Source: Clostridiales bacterium (lineage in GTDB: Bacteria; Bacillota; Clostridia; Oscillospirales; Oscillospiraceae). Taken from it: 54,804 nucleotides of DNA. The DNA is taken from assembly GCA_902363045.1 (NCBI GenBank), contig CABIYX010000024.1, positions 1-54,804 of the forward strand, in the 5' to 3' direction. The number at the start of each line of letters is the position of its first letter. Within the stretch, counting starts at the first letter, position 1. Positions 9,519 through 16,187 of this stretch are shown here, one piece after another. The notes beneath the pieces were generated by a model. That model saw only the letters and a list, made by a program, of their open reading frames with translations. It did no database searches and was not told the origin of the DNA. Both the position numbers and the translations under genes were made by a program.

Positions 9519-10292
9519 TTACTCCTGATTAGCGGCGTTGATGATCTCCACAAAGTCAGCGGGCTTCAGAGACGCTCCGCCGATCAGGCCGCCGTCCACA
9601 TCGGGCTGAGCCAGCAGCTCGGCGGCGTTCTTGGCGTTCATGGAGCCGCCGTACTGGATGGTGACAGAACGGGCCACATGGGCGCCGTACAGCTTGCGGA
9701 TGACGGCGCGGATGGCCTGGCAAACCTCGCCGGCCTGCTCGGCAGTGGCGGTCTTACCGGTGCCGATGGCCCACAGGGGCTCATAGGCGATGACCACATG
9801 GCGCATCTTATCAGCGGGGACGCCGACCAGGGCGCACTTCACCTGGTAGGCGATCAGCTCCATGGTGACGCCCAGTTCCCGCTGCTCCAGGCTCTCGCCC
9901 ACGCAGATAATGGGGTACAGGCCGGCGTTGATGGCGGCGTGGACCTTCTTGTTGACGGTGAAGTCGGTCTCGTTGTAGTACTGGCGGCGCTCGGAGTGGC
10001 CGATGATGACGTACTTGGCCCCTGCCTCCTTGATCATCTCAGCGGTGATCTCACCAGTGTAGGCGCCGTGGTCCTCATAGTGGCAGGTCTCCGCGCCGAT
10101 GGCGATGTGGCAGTCCTTGAACAGGCGGACGGCATTGGTAATGTTCACAGCGGGGACACACAGCACCACGCTGCACCACTTGCCCTTGGGCATGATGGGC
10201 TTGAGCTCCTCGGCAAAGGCCTTGGTCTGGGAAAGGGTATTGTTCATCTTCCAGTTTCCGGCGATGATAGTCTTGCGGTAACGGCGATTCAT
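9519..10292 (-). CDS. tpiA: Triosephosphate isomerase
   Basis: The enzyme interconverts dihydroxyacetone phosphate and glyceraldehyde 3-phosphate. The 257-residue product shows the catalytic lysine in GNWKMN, the catalytic histidine in IIGHSERR, the catalytic glutamate in AYEPLWAIGTG and the C-terminal phosphate-binding YGGSM and GGLIGGAS loops. The start is the ATG at 10292, preceded by GGAGAG at 8 nt. In-frame sequence further upstream derives from the pgk-linked repeats and is not coding. The gene lies between pgk and gpmI. Its 3-prime end is duplicated downstream at 9195-9242. Confidence 0.97.
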   Translation of the reverse strand: MNRRYRKTIIAGNWKMNNTLSQTKAFAEELKPIMPKGKWCSVVLCVPAVNITNAVRLFKDCHIAIGAETCHYEDHGAYTGEITAEMIKEAGAKYVIIGHSERRQYYNETDFTVNKKVHAAINAGLYPIICVGESLEQRELGVTMELIAYQVKCALVGVPADKMRHVVIAYEPLWAIGTGKTATAEQAGEVCQAIRAVIRKLYGAHVARSVTIQYGGSMNAKNAAELLAQPDVDGGLIGGASLKPADFVEIINAANQE

Positions 10293-10359
10293 TTCTGCTT
10301 CTCTCCAATCTTTGATATAGGGTATCAGGGCAGGACAATGAGGCCCTGGAACATGATTC

Positions 10360-10404
10360 GTCCAGCGGGTAGCTCCTTGCCTTCCAGGAACTCCAGGGAG
10401 GCGC
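10360..10404 (-). repeat. Outer, decayed copy of the pgk 3-prime end
   Basis: It matches the pgk end over the [10 protein letters not shown] codons but has lost about 14 nt near the stop, so the frame and stop codon are destroyed. It is the copy farthest from pgk, 214 bp from the inner copy in register with the repeat unit. Confidence 0.85.
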
Positions 10405-10449
10405 ATCCCAGCGGAGCGATGCTCCGCCGGGGCCCCTCTTATTTTTATC

Positions 10450-10553
10450 CTCGGGCGAAGTGAATTCGCCCTGCGGCAAGGTTTGCTTCGCAAACGCTTG
10501 AGCGCGCCTATGGGCGCGGCTCGCTTGCGCTCGCGCGGCGGCGCTGGCTGCCT
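10450..10553. repeat. Type A structured repeat, copy 2 (outer pgk unit)
   Basis: CTCGG is followed by GGGCGAA/TTCGCCC with the 5-nt loop GTGAA, then CAAG-(TTTGC/GCAAA)-CTTG, then a GCGCC/GG-G-CGC hairpin and a GC-rich tail. It is nearly identical to copy 3, 214 bp away, including the hairpin GCGGAGC/GCTCCGC and the TTATTTTTATC tract that precede it. Confidence 0.85.
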
Positions 10554-10618
10554 TTACGCGTCCAGCAGGCAGGCCACACCGGGCAGCTCCTTGCCCTCCA
10601 GGAACTCCAGGGAGGCGC
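10554..10618 (-). repeat. Inner displaced copy of the pgk 3-prime end
   Basis: Read on the minus strand it encodes [20 protein letters not shown] and then TAA, exactly the last 20 residues of pgk. It differs from the true end (10768-10832) at seven nucleotides, all silent (two Glu, Gly, Val, Cys, Asp and Ala codons). Homology stops abruptly on the gene-proximal side at GGAGGCGC, where the repeat element begins. Confidence 0.92.
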
Positions 10619-10663
10619 ATCCCAGCGGAGCGATGCTCCGCCGGGGCCCCTCTTATTTTTATC

Positions 10664-10767
10664 CTCGGGCGAAGTGAATTCGCCCTGCGGCAAGGTTTGC
10701 TTCGCAAACGCTTGAGCGCGCCTATGGGCGCGGCTTGCTTACGCTCGCGCGGCGGCGCCGGCTGCCT
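10664..10767. repeat. Type A structured repeat, copy 3 (inner pgk unit)
   Basis: It is almost the same sequence as copy 2 with a few transitions in the tail. It directly abuts the stop codon of pgk. Together with the inner pgk-end copy it makes a 214-bp unit that is tandemly repeated (10360-10553 and 10554-10767). Confidence 0.85.
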
Positions 10768-12039
10768 TTATGCATCCAGCAGACAGGCGACGCCGGGCAG
10801 TTCCTTGCCTTCCAGGAACTCCAGGGAGGCGCCGCCGCCAGTGGAGATGTGGGTCATCTTGTCGGCATAGCCCAGCTGCTGCACTGCGGCGGCGCTGTCG
10901 CCGCCGCCGATGATGGTGATGGCGTCCGTCTTGGACAGGGCCTCAGCCACGGCCTCGGTGCCCTTGGCGAAGGCGGGGAACTCAAACACACCCATGGGGC
11001 CGTTCCAGATCACAGTGCCGGCGTCGGCCACGGCGGAGCAGTACAGCTTCACCGTCTCAGGGCCGATGTCCAGGCCCTCCCAGCCGTCGGGGATCTGACC
11101 GGCCTCCACAATCTGGCTGTTGGCGTCGGGGGCAAATTTGTCGGCGCACACGGTGTCCACAGGGAGCAGGAGCTTGACGCCCTTGGCCTCGGCCTTCTGG
11201 AGCATCTCGCGGGAGTAATCCATCCAATCGGCCTCCAGCAGGGAGTTGCCGATCTTGCCGCCCTGGGCGGCGGAGAAGGTATAAGCCATGCCGCCGCCGA
11301 TGATGATGGTGTCGGCGATCTCCAGCAGATTGTTGATGACGCCGATCTTAGAGGACACCTTGGAGCCACCCAGAATGGCCACCAGAGGACGCTTGGGATT
11401 GGCCAGCGCGCCGCCGATGATCTCCAGCTCCTTCTGGATCAGGAAGCCGGACACAGCGGGGAGGTAGTCGGCCACACCGGCGGTAGAGGCGTGGGCGCGG
11501 TGGACCGCGCCGAAGGCGTCAGACACATAGACCTCCGCCAGGGAGGCCATGGCCTTGGCCAGGGCGGGATCGTTCTTGGTCTCACCCTTTTCAAAGCGGG
11601 TGTTCTCCAGCAGAAGGATCTGACCGGGCTGGAGCGCGGCGGCCTTGGCCTGGGCGTCTGGGCCCACCACGTCGGCGGCCATGATGACCTCCCGGCCCAG
11701 CAGCTCGCTCAGGCGGGCGGCCACCGGCTTCAGGGACAGCTCAGCCAGGGATTTCTTCCACTTCTCCTCGGTGAGGGTGGCGGGATCCTTGCCCTTCTCG
11801 GTCTGCTTCTTCACATAGGCCTCAAAGGTGGGATTGGGCTTGCCCATGTGAGAGCAGGCGATGACGGCGGCATTGTGGTCCAGCAGATACTGGATGGTGG
11901 GCAGAGCGGCGCGGATGCGCTTGTCATCCGTGATAATGCCGCTGCCATCCTTGGCCATGGGGACATTGAAGTCACAGCGGAGCAGGACCTTCTTGCCCGC
12001 GACGTCAATATCCCGGACTGTTTTTTTATTGTAGTTCAT
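10768..12039 (-). CDS. pgk: Phosphoglycerate kinase
   Basis: The enzyme transfers phosphate from 1,3-bisphosphoglycerate to ADP. The 423-residue protein shows the N-terminal substrate motif RCDFNVPM, the hinge/nucleotide motifs [11 protein letters not shown] and PMGVFE, and the C-terminal GGGDSAAAV and [10 protein letters not shown] loops. The ATG at 12039 has AGAGGAG upstream; the longer in-frame stretch lacks a suitable site. The gene follows trmL and precedes tpiA. Its 3-prime end is the repeat junction: the last 20 codons recur intact once and decayed once downstream. Confidence 0.97.
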   Translation of the reverse strand: MNYNKKTVRDIDVAGKKVLLRCDFNVPMAKDGSGIITDDKRIRAALPTIQYLLDHNAAVIACSHMGKPNPTFEAYVKKQTEKGKDPATLTEEKWKKSLAELSLKPVAARLSELLGREVIMAADVVGPDAQAKAAALQPGQILLLENTRFEKGETKNDPALAKAMASLAEVYVSDAFGAVHRAHASTAGVADYLPAVSGFLIQKELEIIGGALANPKRPLVAILGGSKVSSKIGVINNLLEIADTIIIGGGMAYTFSAAQGGKIGNSLLEADWMDYSREMLQKAEAKGVKLLLPVDTVCADKFAPDANSQIVEAGQIPDGWEGLDIGPETVKLYCSAVADAGTVIWNGPMGVFEFPAFAKGTEAVAEALSKTDAITIIGGGDSAAAVQQLGYADKMTHISTGGGASLEFLEGKELPGVACLLDA

Positions 12040-12198
12040 GGTGGTGAAAACTCCTCTCTTCACAAGACCTTGGACAATCAATGACATGACAGTATATATG
12101 TGTGGGGCAGATCCCGCACTGCCCAAGCGGCGGGGTAAGCTGCTGAGGTGGAACTGCTCAAGACGGGGACACGGCTCGCTTGCGCTCGCACTCGCACT

Positions 12199-12684
12199 TC
12201 AGCCCTCCGCCATCTCTCCCCTGCCGGTCAATCCGGGAAAGCCCTGCTGGCGGAGCGCTTCATAGGCCAGGACAGCCACTGAGTTGGACAGGTTCAGACT
12301 ACGGGCGTCCTCCCGCATGGGGATGCGGATACACCGCTCTCGGTGGGCCTGGCGGAACCACTGAGGCAGACCGGCTGTCTCCTTTCCGAAGAACAGAAAG
12401 CAGTCGTCCCGAAAGACAGCCTGGGTATAGTCCCGAGGCGCCTTGGTGGTAGCCAGCCACAGATCCGGGGCTGGGTTCTGGGCAAAGAAGTGGTCCAGAT
12501 CCGGGTAGACACACAGATCCACCATGGGCCAGTAATCCAGTCCGGCCCGGCGGACCGCTTTCTCACTGATGTCGAAGCCCAGAGGCTCTATCAAATGAAG
12601 GCGGCTGCGGGTGGCGGCACAGGTGCGGGCAATATTGCCGCAGTTTTGAGGGATCTCCGGTTCTACAAGTACAATATTCAGCAC
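12199..12684 (-). CDS. trmL: tRNA (cytidine/uridine-34 2-prime-O) methyltransferase
   Basis: This 161-residue SPOUT-family methyltransferase modifies the wobble base of tRNA-Leu species using S-adenosylmethionine. The N-terminus IVLVEPEIPQNCGNIAR and the C-terminal knot motifs (FFGKETAGLP, IPM, SLNLSNSVAVLAYE) are typical. The start is GTG at 12684, placed by AGGGAGGG upstream; no ATG fits. It is the first gene of the minus-strand run that continues into pgk, with a sigma-A promoter at 12714-12742. The stretch of about 160 bp to pgk contains GGCTCGCTTGCGCTCGC, identical to part of type A copy 2, possibly a remnant. Confidence 0.92.
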   Translation of the reverse strand: MLNIVLVEPEIPQNCGNIARTCAATRSRLHLIEPLGFDISEKAVRRAGLDYWPMVDLCVYPDLDHFFAQNPAPDLWLATTKAPRDYTQAVFRDDCFLFFGKETAGLPQWFRQAHRERCIRIPMREDARSLNLSNSVAVLAYEALRQQGFPGLTGRGEMAEG

Positions 12685-12713
12685 GACTGGCCCTCCCTTG
12701 CGTATCGGGTAAC

Positions 12714-12742
12714 ATTGTATTCCAAATCGGGAAGAAATTCAA
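12714..12742 (-). promoter_or_regulatory. Sigma-A promoter for trmL
   Basis: Minus-strand TTGAAT (12737-12742) and TACAAT (12714-12719) are separated by 17 nt, about 30 nt before the trmL start. Confidence 0.75.
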
Positions 12743-13221
12743 CTATAAAATGGTCGAAAAATCACAAAAAAATCAAAAAATCCCCCTAAAAAGTTGGACA
12801 GCGGTTTCAAATTGTAAAAAAGAAAAAATAAGAGCCGTCTAATCCGGAAATTTTTCAGCATTGTGCCGGACTTGGATCAGCCCATGAGTGTCTTAGTCCA
12901 TCGGTTAAGCATGGCGGCGGCAGACCGCGGCAGGCACTTGAGACAAACTGAGGCTCAAAAACCGTACCGTCAGAAGAAAACCGCCTGTTTTTCCCGGCCC
13001 ATGGATCCAATTGTGACAAATCACGAAGAAGTGCTCCCCTATGGCAAAGCGGCACAAAAAACGTTGGCAGACCGCAAACCTTGCGTTTTCTAAAAACAAG
13101 TGAAAATAAATAGATTTCCGAACACCTGTATGGTAAAATACAGCGGACAACGAATCAGAAGGTTTCCACTTCAAATCAAAGTAGTTTTTGTTCGTTGAAC
13201 TACACCACAAGAGGAAACATC
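12743..13221. other. AT-rich intergenic stretch with no gene seen
   Basis: The composition changes sharply from the GC-rich flanks, with runs of A near 12760-12840 and 13085-13140. Short open frames exist but lack ribosome binding sites and recognisable content. A TAAAAT at about 13133 could be the minus-10 of the following AT-rich gene, but I cannot pair it with a good minus-35. Confidence 0.5.
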
Positions 13222-13716
13222 ATGGATGCAGAAAACACGAATAACATGAAAAAGAGCGAAAGACGTATTTTCAGATATACTCTTGCGGATGCATGGGGAG
13301 ATACCATTTCACAAGTCGAGGTATTGGAAGGCATTGAAGACAAAAATGTTCGATGTCTATATTTTGACAGGCGCACGGGCAATACGAATGTTGATTTCTT
13401 TTGTACCACCATCAGCCAGGAAGATATTGAGATAATCAAGCAGGCGATGCAAAGTCACATCGATATTTTCCAATATAAAGAAATCGAACTCCCGGTTGTA
13501 CTAGACGGAGTGATCAACACATTTGAATTTACGCTGGATGAAAATTTCACAAATACCATTACTGCTTATAATATTGGAGCCTTTAGAAAAGACGCCAATA
13601 TTGGGATCCTCGGAACTCATCCATATAAGGGAAGCACTGTGTTGCAGTTATTCGATCAAATTGCAAAGCTCCTGTTGGAGCACGGAGTAGACCCAAAGTA
13701 CGTTCAAATCAGTTAG
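13222..13716 (+). CDS. Orphan AT-rich hypothetical protein
   Basis: This 164-residue soluble protein has no recognised family. It is mixed alpha/beta, with an N-terminal KSERRIFRYTLADAWGD segment followed by an acidic, beta-rich body. The ATG at 13222 has AAGAGG at 7 nt; an upstream TTG at 13195 lacks a site. Base and codon use are clearly AT-richer than all neighbours, and it sits alone between an AT-rich gap and tRNA-Leu, so recent acquisition beside the tRNA is likely. I see no integrase or attachment repeat to support a full island. Confidence 0.7.
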   Translation: MDAENTNNMKKSERRIFRYTLADAWGDTISQVEVLEGIEDKNVRCLYFDRRTGNTNVDFFCTTISQEDIEIIKQAMQSHIDIFQYKEIELPVVLDGVINTFEFTLDENFTNTITAYNIGAFRKDANIGILGTHPYKGSTVLQLFDQIAKLLLEHGVDPKYVQIS

Positions 13717-13762
13717 CATTTAAGACCAGCATTTGCTGAGACAACAATTCTGAAAAAATCCA

Positions 13763-13791
13763 TTGACAAATTTCCCTTCTGAATGTACAAT
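13763..13791 (+). promoter_or_regulatory. Promoter for tRNA-Leu
   Basis: Consensus TTGACA (13763-13768), a 17-nt spacer and TACAAT (13786-13791) lie 29 nt before the mature tRNA 5-prime end. Confidence 0.85.
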
Positions 13792-13820
13792 AACAGAGCG
13801 GTTTTCAAAATCGTTGTTTT

Positions 13821-13907
13821 GCGGCTGTGCTGGAATTGGTAGACTGGCAAGCTTGAGGTGCTTGTGTCCGGACGGGCGTACGGGTTCGACTCCCGTCAGC
13901 CGCACCA
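13821..13907 (+). tRNA. tRNA-Leu (anticodon GAG)
   Basis: The acceptor GCGGCTG pairs with CAGCCGC. The discriminator is A and CCA is encoded. The anticodon stem CAAGC/GCTTG encloses TTGAGGT, giving anticodon GAG. The T arm is ACGGG-TTCGACT-CCCGT, and a long variable arm marks a class II tRNA as expected for leucine. Confidence 0.95.
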
Positions 13908-13947
13908 AAAAGGAAGACATGACCACAGGTGTCATGTCTTCCTTTTT
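13907..13947 (+). terminator. Terminator of tRNA-Leu
   Basis: A perfect 17-bp stem starts at the last A of CCA (arm AAAAAGGAAGACATGAC, 7-nt loop) and ends in TTTTT. Confidence 0.9.
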
Positions 13948-13991
13948 GGGTTTCGCTCCCGCTGGTCGCTCCACCCTTCAGTGTTTCTATG

Positions 13992-14086
13992 CTCGGGGCA
14001 AGTGAATTGCCCCTCCGCCAAGGTTTTCGCCTACAGCGAAAACGCTTGTACGGCGCGTCAGCGCCGCCGGCCTGAAGGCCGGCAGG
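13992..14086. repeat. Type A structured repeat, copy 4 (after tRNA-Leu)
   Basis: CTCGG is followed by GGGGCAA/TTGCCCC with the loop GTGAA, then CAAG-(TTTTCGC/GCGAAAA)-CTTG, then CGGCGC/GCGCCG, then GCCGGCC/GGCCGGC. It has the same architecture as the copies near gpmI and pgk, with different stem sequences that keep pairing. It lies between two terminator hairpins that share the GGAAGAC/GTCTTCC stem. Confidence 0.85.
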
Positions 14087-14141
14087 GTGGTTGGCCGAAA
14101 GTCCCGCGGACTTGAGAATATCGATTTTGACCGTCTCTTCC

Positions 14142-14180
14142 AAAAGGGAAGACTCGGTCGTGGGTCGTGTCTTCCTTTTT
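14142..14180 (+). terminator. Second terminator-like copy beyond the repeat
   Basis: AAAAGGGAAGAC pairs with GTCTTCC and is followed by TTTTT. Stem base and flanks resemble the tRNA-Leu terminator at 13907-13947, but the upper stem and loop have diverged. It may be a displaced copy of the original tRNA terminator, parallel to the displaced gene ends in the glycolytic run. Confidence 0.6.
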
Positions 14181-14226
14181 CCTTTGTCGGCAGGCTGCTA
14201 TACGGCCTTCCTTTTATTTTCTTTGA

Positions 14227-14254
14227 GGATCCCGCCCGAGGGCGGGGTCCTTTT
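14227..14254 (+). terminator. Terminator upstream of the MATE gene
   Basis: An approximately 10-bp hairpin GGATCCCGCC/GGCGGGGTCC is followed by TTTT, 43 nt before the MATE start. It may stop residual transcription from the tRNA or attenuate the MATE mRNA. Confidence 0.6.
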
Positions 14255-14296
14255 CTGAATCGATACCCCTGAAAAAAACAGAAATGGAGTGATCTT

Positions 14297-15694
14297 ATGA
14301 ACGAGCCGCGGCCCGCTTCTGAAAACAAAATGGGCACCATGCCGGTCCCCAAGCTGCTTTTTACCATGTCCATCCCCATGGTCATCTCCATGCTGGTCCA
14401 GGCGCTGTACAATGTGGTGGACAGCGTCTTTGTGGCCAAGCTCAGCGAGGACGCCCTGAACGCCGTCTCCCTGGCCTTTCCGGTGCAGAACCTGATGATC
14501 TCTGTGGCGGTGGGCACCGGCGTGGGTATCAACGCGCTGCTCTCCAAAAGTCTGGGCGAAAACCGGCAGGCCCGGGCCAACGCCGCGGCCATGAACGGTC
14601 TGTTTCTCTCGGTCGTCAGCTGTCTGGTCTTTGTCCTCCTTGGGCTGACCTGCTCCCGGGGCTTTTTCCTGATGCAGACCGGCCAGCAGGCCATTGTGGA
14701 CTACGGCGCCGCCTATATGTTCATCGTCAGCGTCCTGTCCGGCGGAATGTTTTTGCAGATCACCTTTGACCGGGTGCTTCAGGCCACCGGACGCACCGTA
14801 TACACCCTGTTTACCCAGGCGGTCGGGGCGGTCATCAATATCATCCTGGACCCCATCCTGATCTTCGGTCTGTTCAGCCTGCCCCGGATGGAGGTGGCGG
14901 GCGCCGCCCTGGCCACGGTGATCGGCCAGTTCATCGCCGCCGGACTTTCCCTCTTCTTCAATCTGACCCGGAACCACGACATCCAGTTCCGCTTCCGCGG
15001 ATTCCGTCCGGACTGGGGCATCATCGCCCGGATTTACAGTGTGGGCGTCCCCTCCATCGTCATGTCCTCCATCGGCTCTGTGATGGTATTCGGCATGAAC
15101 AAGATCCTGATCTCCTTCACCACCACCGCCACCGCCGTCTTCGGCATCTATTTCAAGCTGCAATCCTTTATCTTCATGCCGGTGTTCGGCCTGAACAACG
15201 GTATGGTGCCCATCGTGGCCTACAACTATGGGGCGGACCGGCCCGACCGGATCGTCAAGACCATCAAGCTCAGCGTGGCCGCCGCGGTGACCATCATGCT
15301 GGCCGGCCTGCTGGCCTTCCAGTTCGCCCCCCATATCCTGCTGGAGTTTTTCCGGTCGGAGAATGACTCCGGCGATCTGCTGTCCATCGGCGTCCCCGCC
15401 CTGCGGATCATCTCCCTCAGCTTCCTGTTCGCGGGCTATGCCATCGTGTGCTCCTCGGTGTTCCAGGCGCTGGGACACGGGGTGCTCAGCCTCCTGGTGT
15501 CCGCGGTGCGCCAGCTGGCGGTCCTGCTGCCGGTGGGCTTCCTGCTCTCCCGCGTTGTCGGCCTGTCCGCCGTCTGGTGGGCCTTCCCCATCGCGGAGCT
15601 GTTCTCTCTGGCCCTGTCCACGGTATTCCTGCGCCGGGTCTACCTGCGGGAGATCAAGCCTCTGGCCTCCCGCGGCTCCCACCCCCAGTCATAA
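14297..15694 (+). CDS. MATE family multidrug/toxin exporter
   Basis: This 465-residue inner-membrane cation-coupled exporter has about 12 transmembrane helices in two homologous halves. The N-terminus (PKLLFTMSIPMVISMLVQALYNVVDSVFVA split over two helices) and the following G-x-G-x-N-A-L-L-S segment are typical of MATE proteins of the DinF/NorM kind. The ATG has GGAGTGATCTT upstream. It is monocistronic, bounded by a hairpin upstream and a strong terminator at 15698-15742. Substrate is unknown. Confidence 0.93.
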   Translation: MNEPRPASENKMGTMPVPKLLFTMSIPMVISMLVQALYNVVDSVFVAKLSEDALNAVSLAFPVQNLMISVAVGTGVGINALLSKSLGENRQARANAAAMNGLFLSVVSCLVFVLLGLTCSRGFFLMQTGQQAIVDYGAAYMFIVSVLSGGMFLQITFDRVLQATGRTVYTLFTQAVGAVINIILDPILIFGLFSLPRMEVAGAALATVIGQFIAAGLSLFFNLTRNHDIQFRFRGFRPDWGIIARIYSVGVPSIVMSSIGSVMVFGMNKILISFTTTATAVFGIYFKLQSFIFMPVFGLNNGMVPIVAYNYGADRPDRIVKTIKLSVAAAVTIMLAGLLAFQFAPHILLEFFRSENDSGDLLSIGVPALRIISLSFLFAGYAIVCSSVFQALGHGVLSLLVSAVRQLAVLLPVGFLLSRVVGLSAVWWAFPIAELFSLALSTVFLRRVYLREIKPLASRGSHPQS

Positions 15695-15697
15695 CAT

Positions 15698-15742
15698 CAG
15701 CCCACAGAAGCGCGCTTCCGCGCGGCTGTGGGCTGTTTTTTC
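15698..15742 (+). terminator. Terminator of the MATE gene
   Basis: CAGCCCACAG/CTGTGGGCTG encloses an inner GCGCG/CGCGC hairpin and is followed by TTTTTT. Confidence 0.9.
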
Positions 15743-15804
15743 GTTTCAGCAGACCGGCCGGCCGGCAAAAGGGCCAACCCGGCCCGATTTCACACACATT
15801 TCTC

Positions 15805-15834
15805 TTGAACTGCCCGGTGCGGCTGTGCTATACT
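15805..15834 (+). promoter_or_regulatory. Promoter of the mgtE leader transcript
   Basis: TTGAAC (15805-15810), an 18-nt spacer and TATACT (15829-15834). The predicted start near 15841 gives an untranslated leader of about 345 nt before mgtE. Confidence 0.75.
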
Positions 15835-15840
15835 GAAGAA

Positions 15841-16142
15841 AACGATTTGACGGGCCGGAGGAGCGGCCCGCCCGCCTGCCGGACCCTGTCCGGCGCGCCT
15901 CCGGAGAGAGGAAGATCCACCGGAAATCAACGGTGCGGAAAGGATGTGGAACCTCATGGAAGGCCGAAGTCGCCACCGGGACACGCAGGAGCGCTGTCAC
16001 GAACGGGAGGCCGCGGAGCCGGAACCGGGAGGTTCCGGCAGCCCCGGCAGAGTCTGAGCGCAGGGAGGGGACAGAGATCCCGTCCCCTTGTCCGCCGTCC
16101 GCTCGTAACAGCCACAGGCGCAGTGCGCTCTGTGGTTTTTTT
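15841..16142 (+). promoter_or_regulatory. Structured, attenuated leader of mgtE (candidate riboswitch)
   Basis: The leader is GC-rich and full of hairpins: GCCGGAC/GTCCGGC near 15888, GCCGGAACC/GGTTCCGGC near 16017-16038 and a GGGGAC/GTCCCC stem near 16075. It ends in a clear intrinsic terminator at about 16111-16142 (CCACAG/CTGTGG stem, then T7) that lies before the mgtE ribosome binding site. A terminator inside the 5-prime UTR of a magnesium transporter suggests ligand- or magnesium-controlled attenuation. I could not match it to the M-box or to the NiCo, yybP, cobalamin or c-di-AMP classes by eye, so the class is open. Confidence 0.65.
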
Positions 16143-16187
16143 GTGTCCCGCTTTCACTGCTGAAACAGATCGAAGGGGGAGAGCGTC

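Noticed and set aside
10360..10767. CRISPR array
   Set aside because: Only two 214-bp units that contain a gene end and hairpins; no short repeat/spacer periodicity and no cas genes in the window.
12160..12200. Fifth type A repeat between pgk and trmL
   Set aside because: Only 17 nt match the tail of copy 2 and no hairpin order is present; at most a remnant.
15841..16142. M-box (ykoK) riboswitch before mgtE
   Set aside because: Expected from the gene, but I could not find the conserved M-box segments by eye, so I leave the class open.
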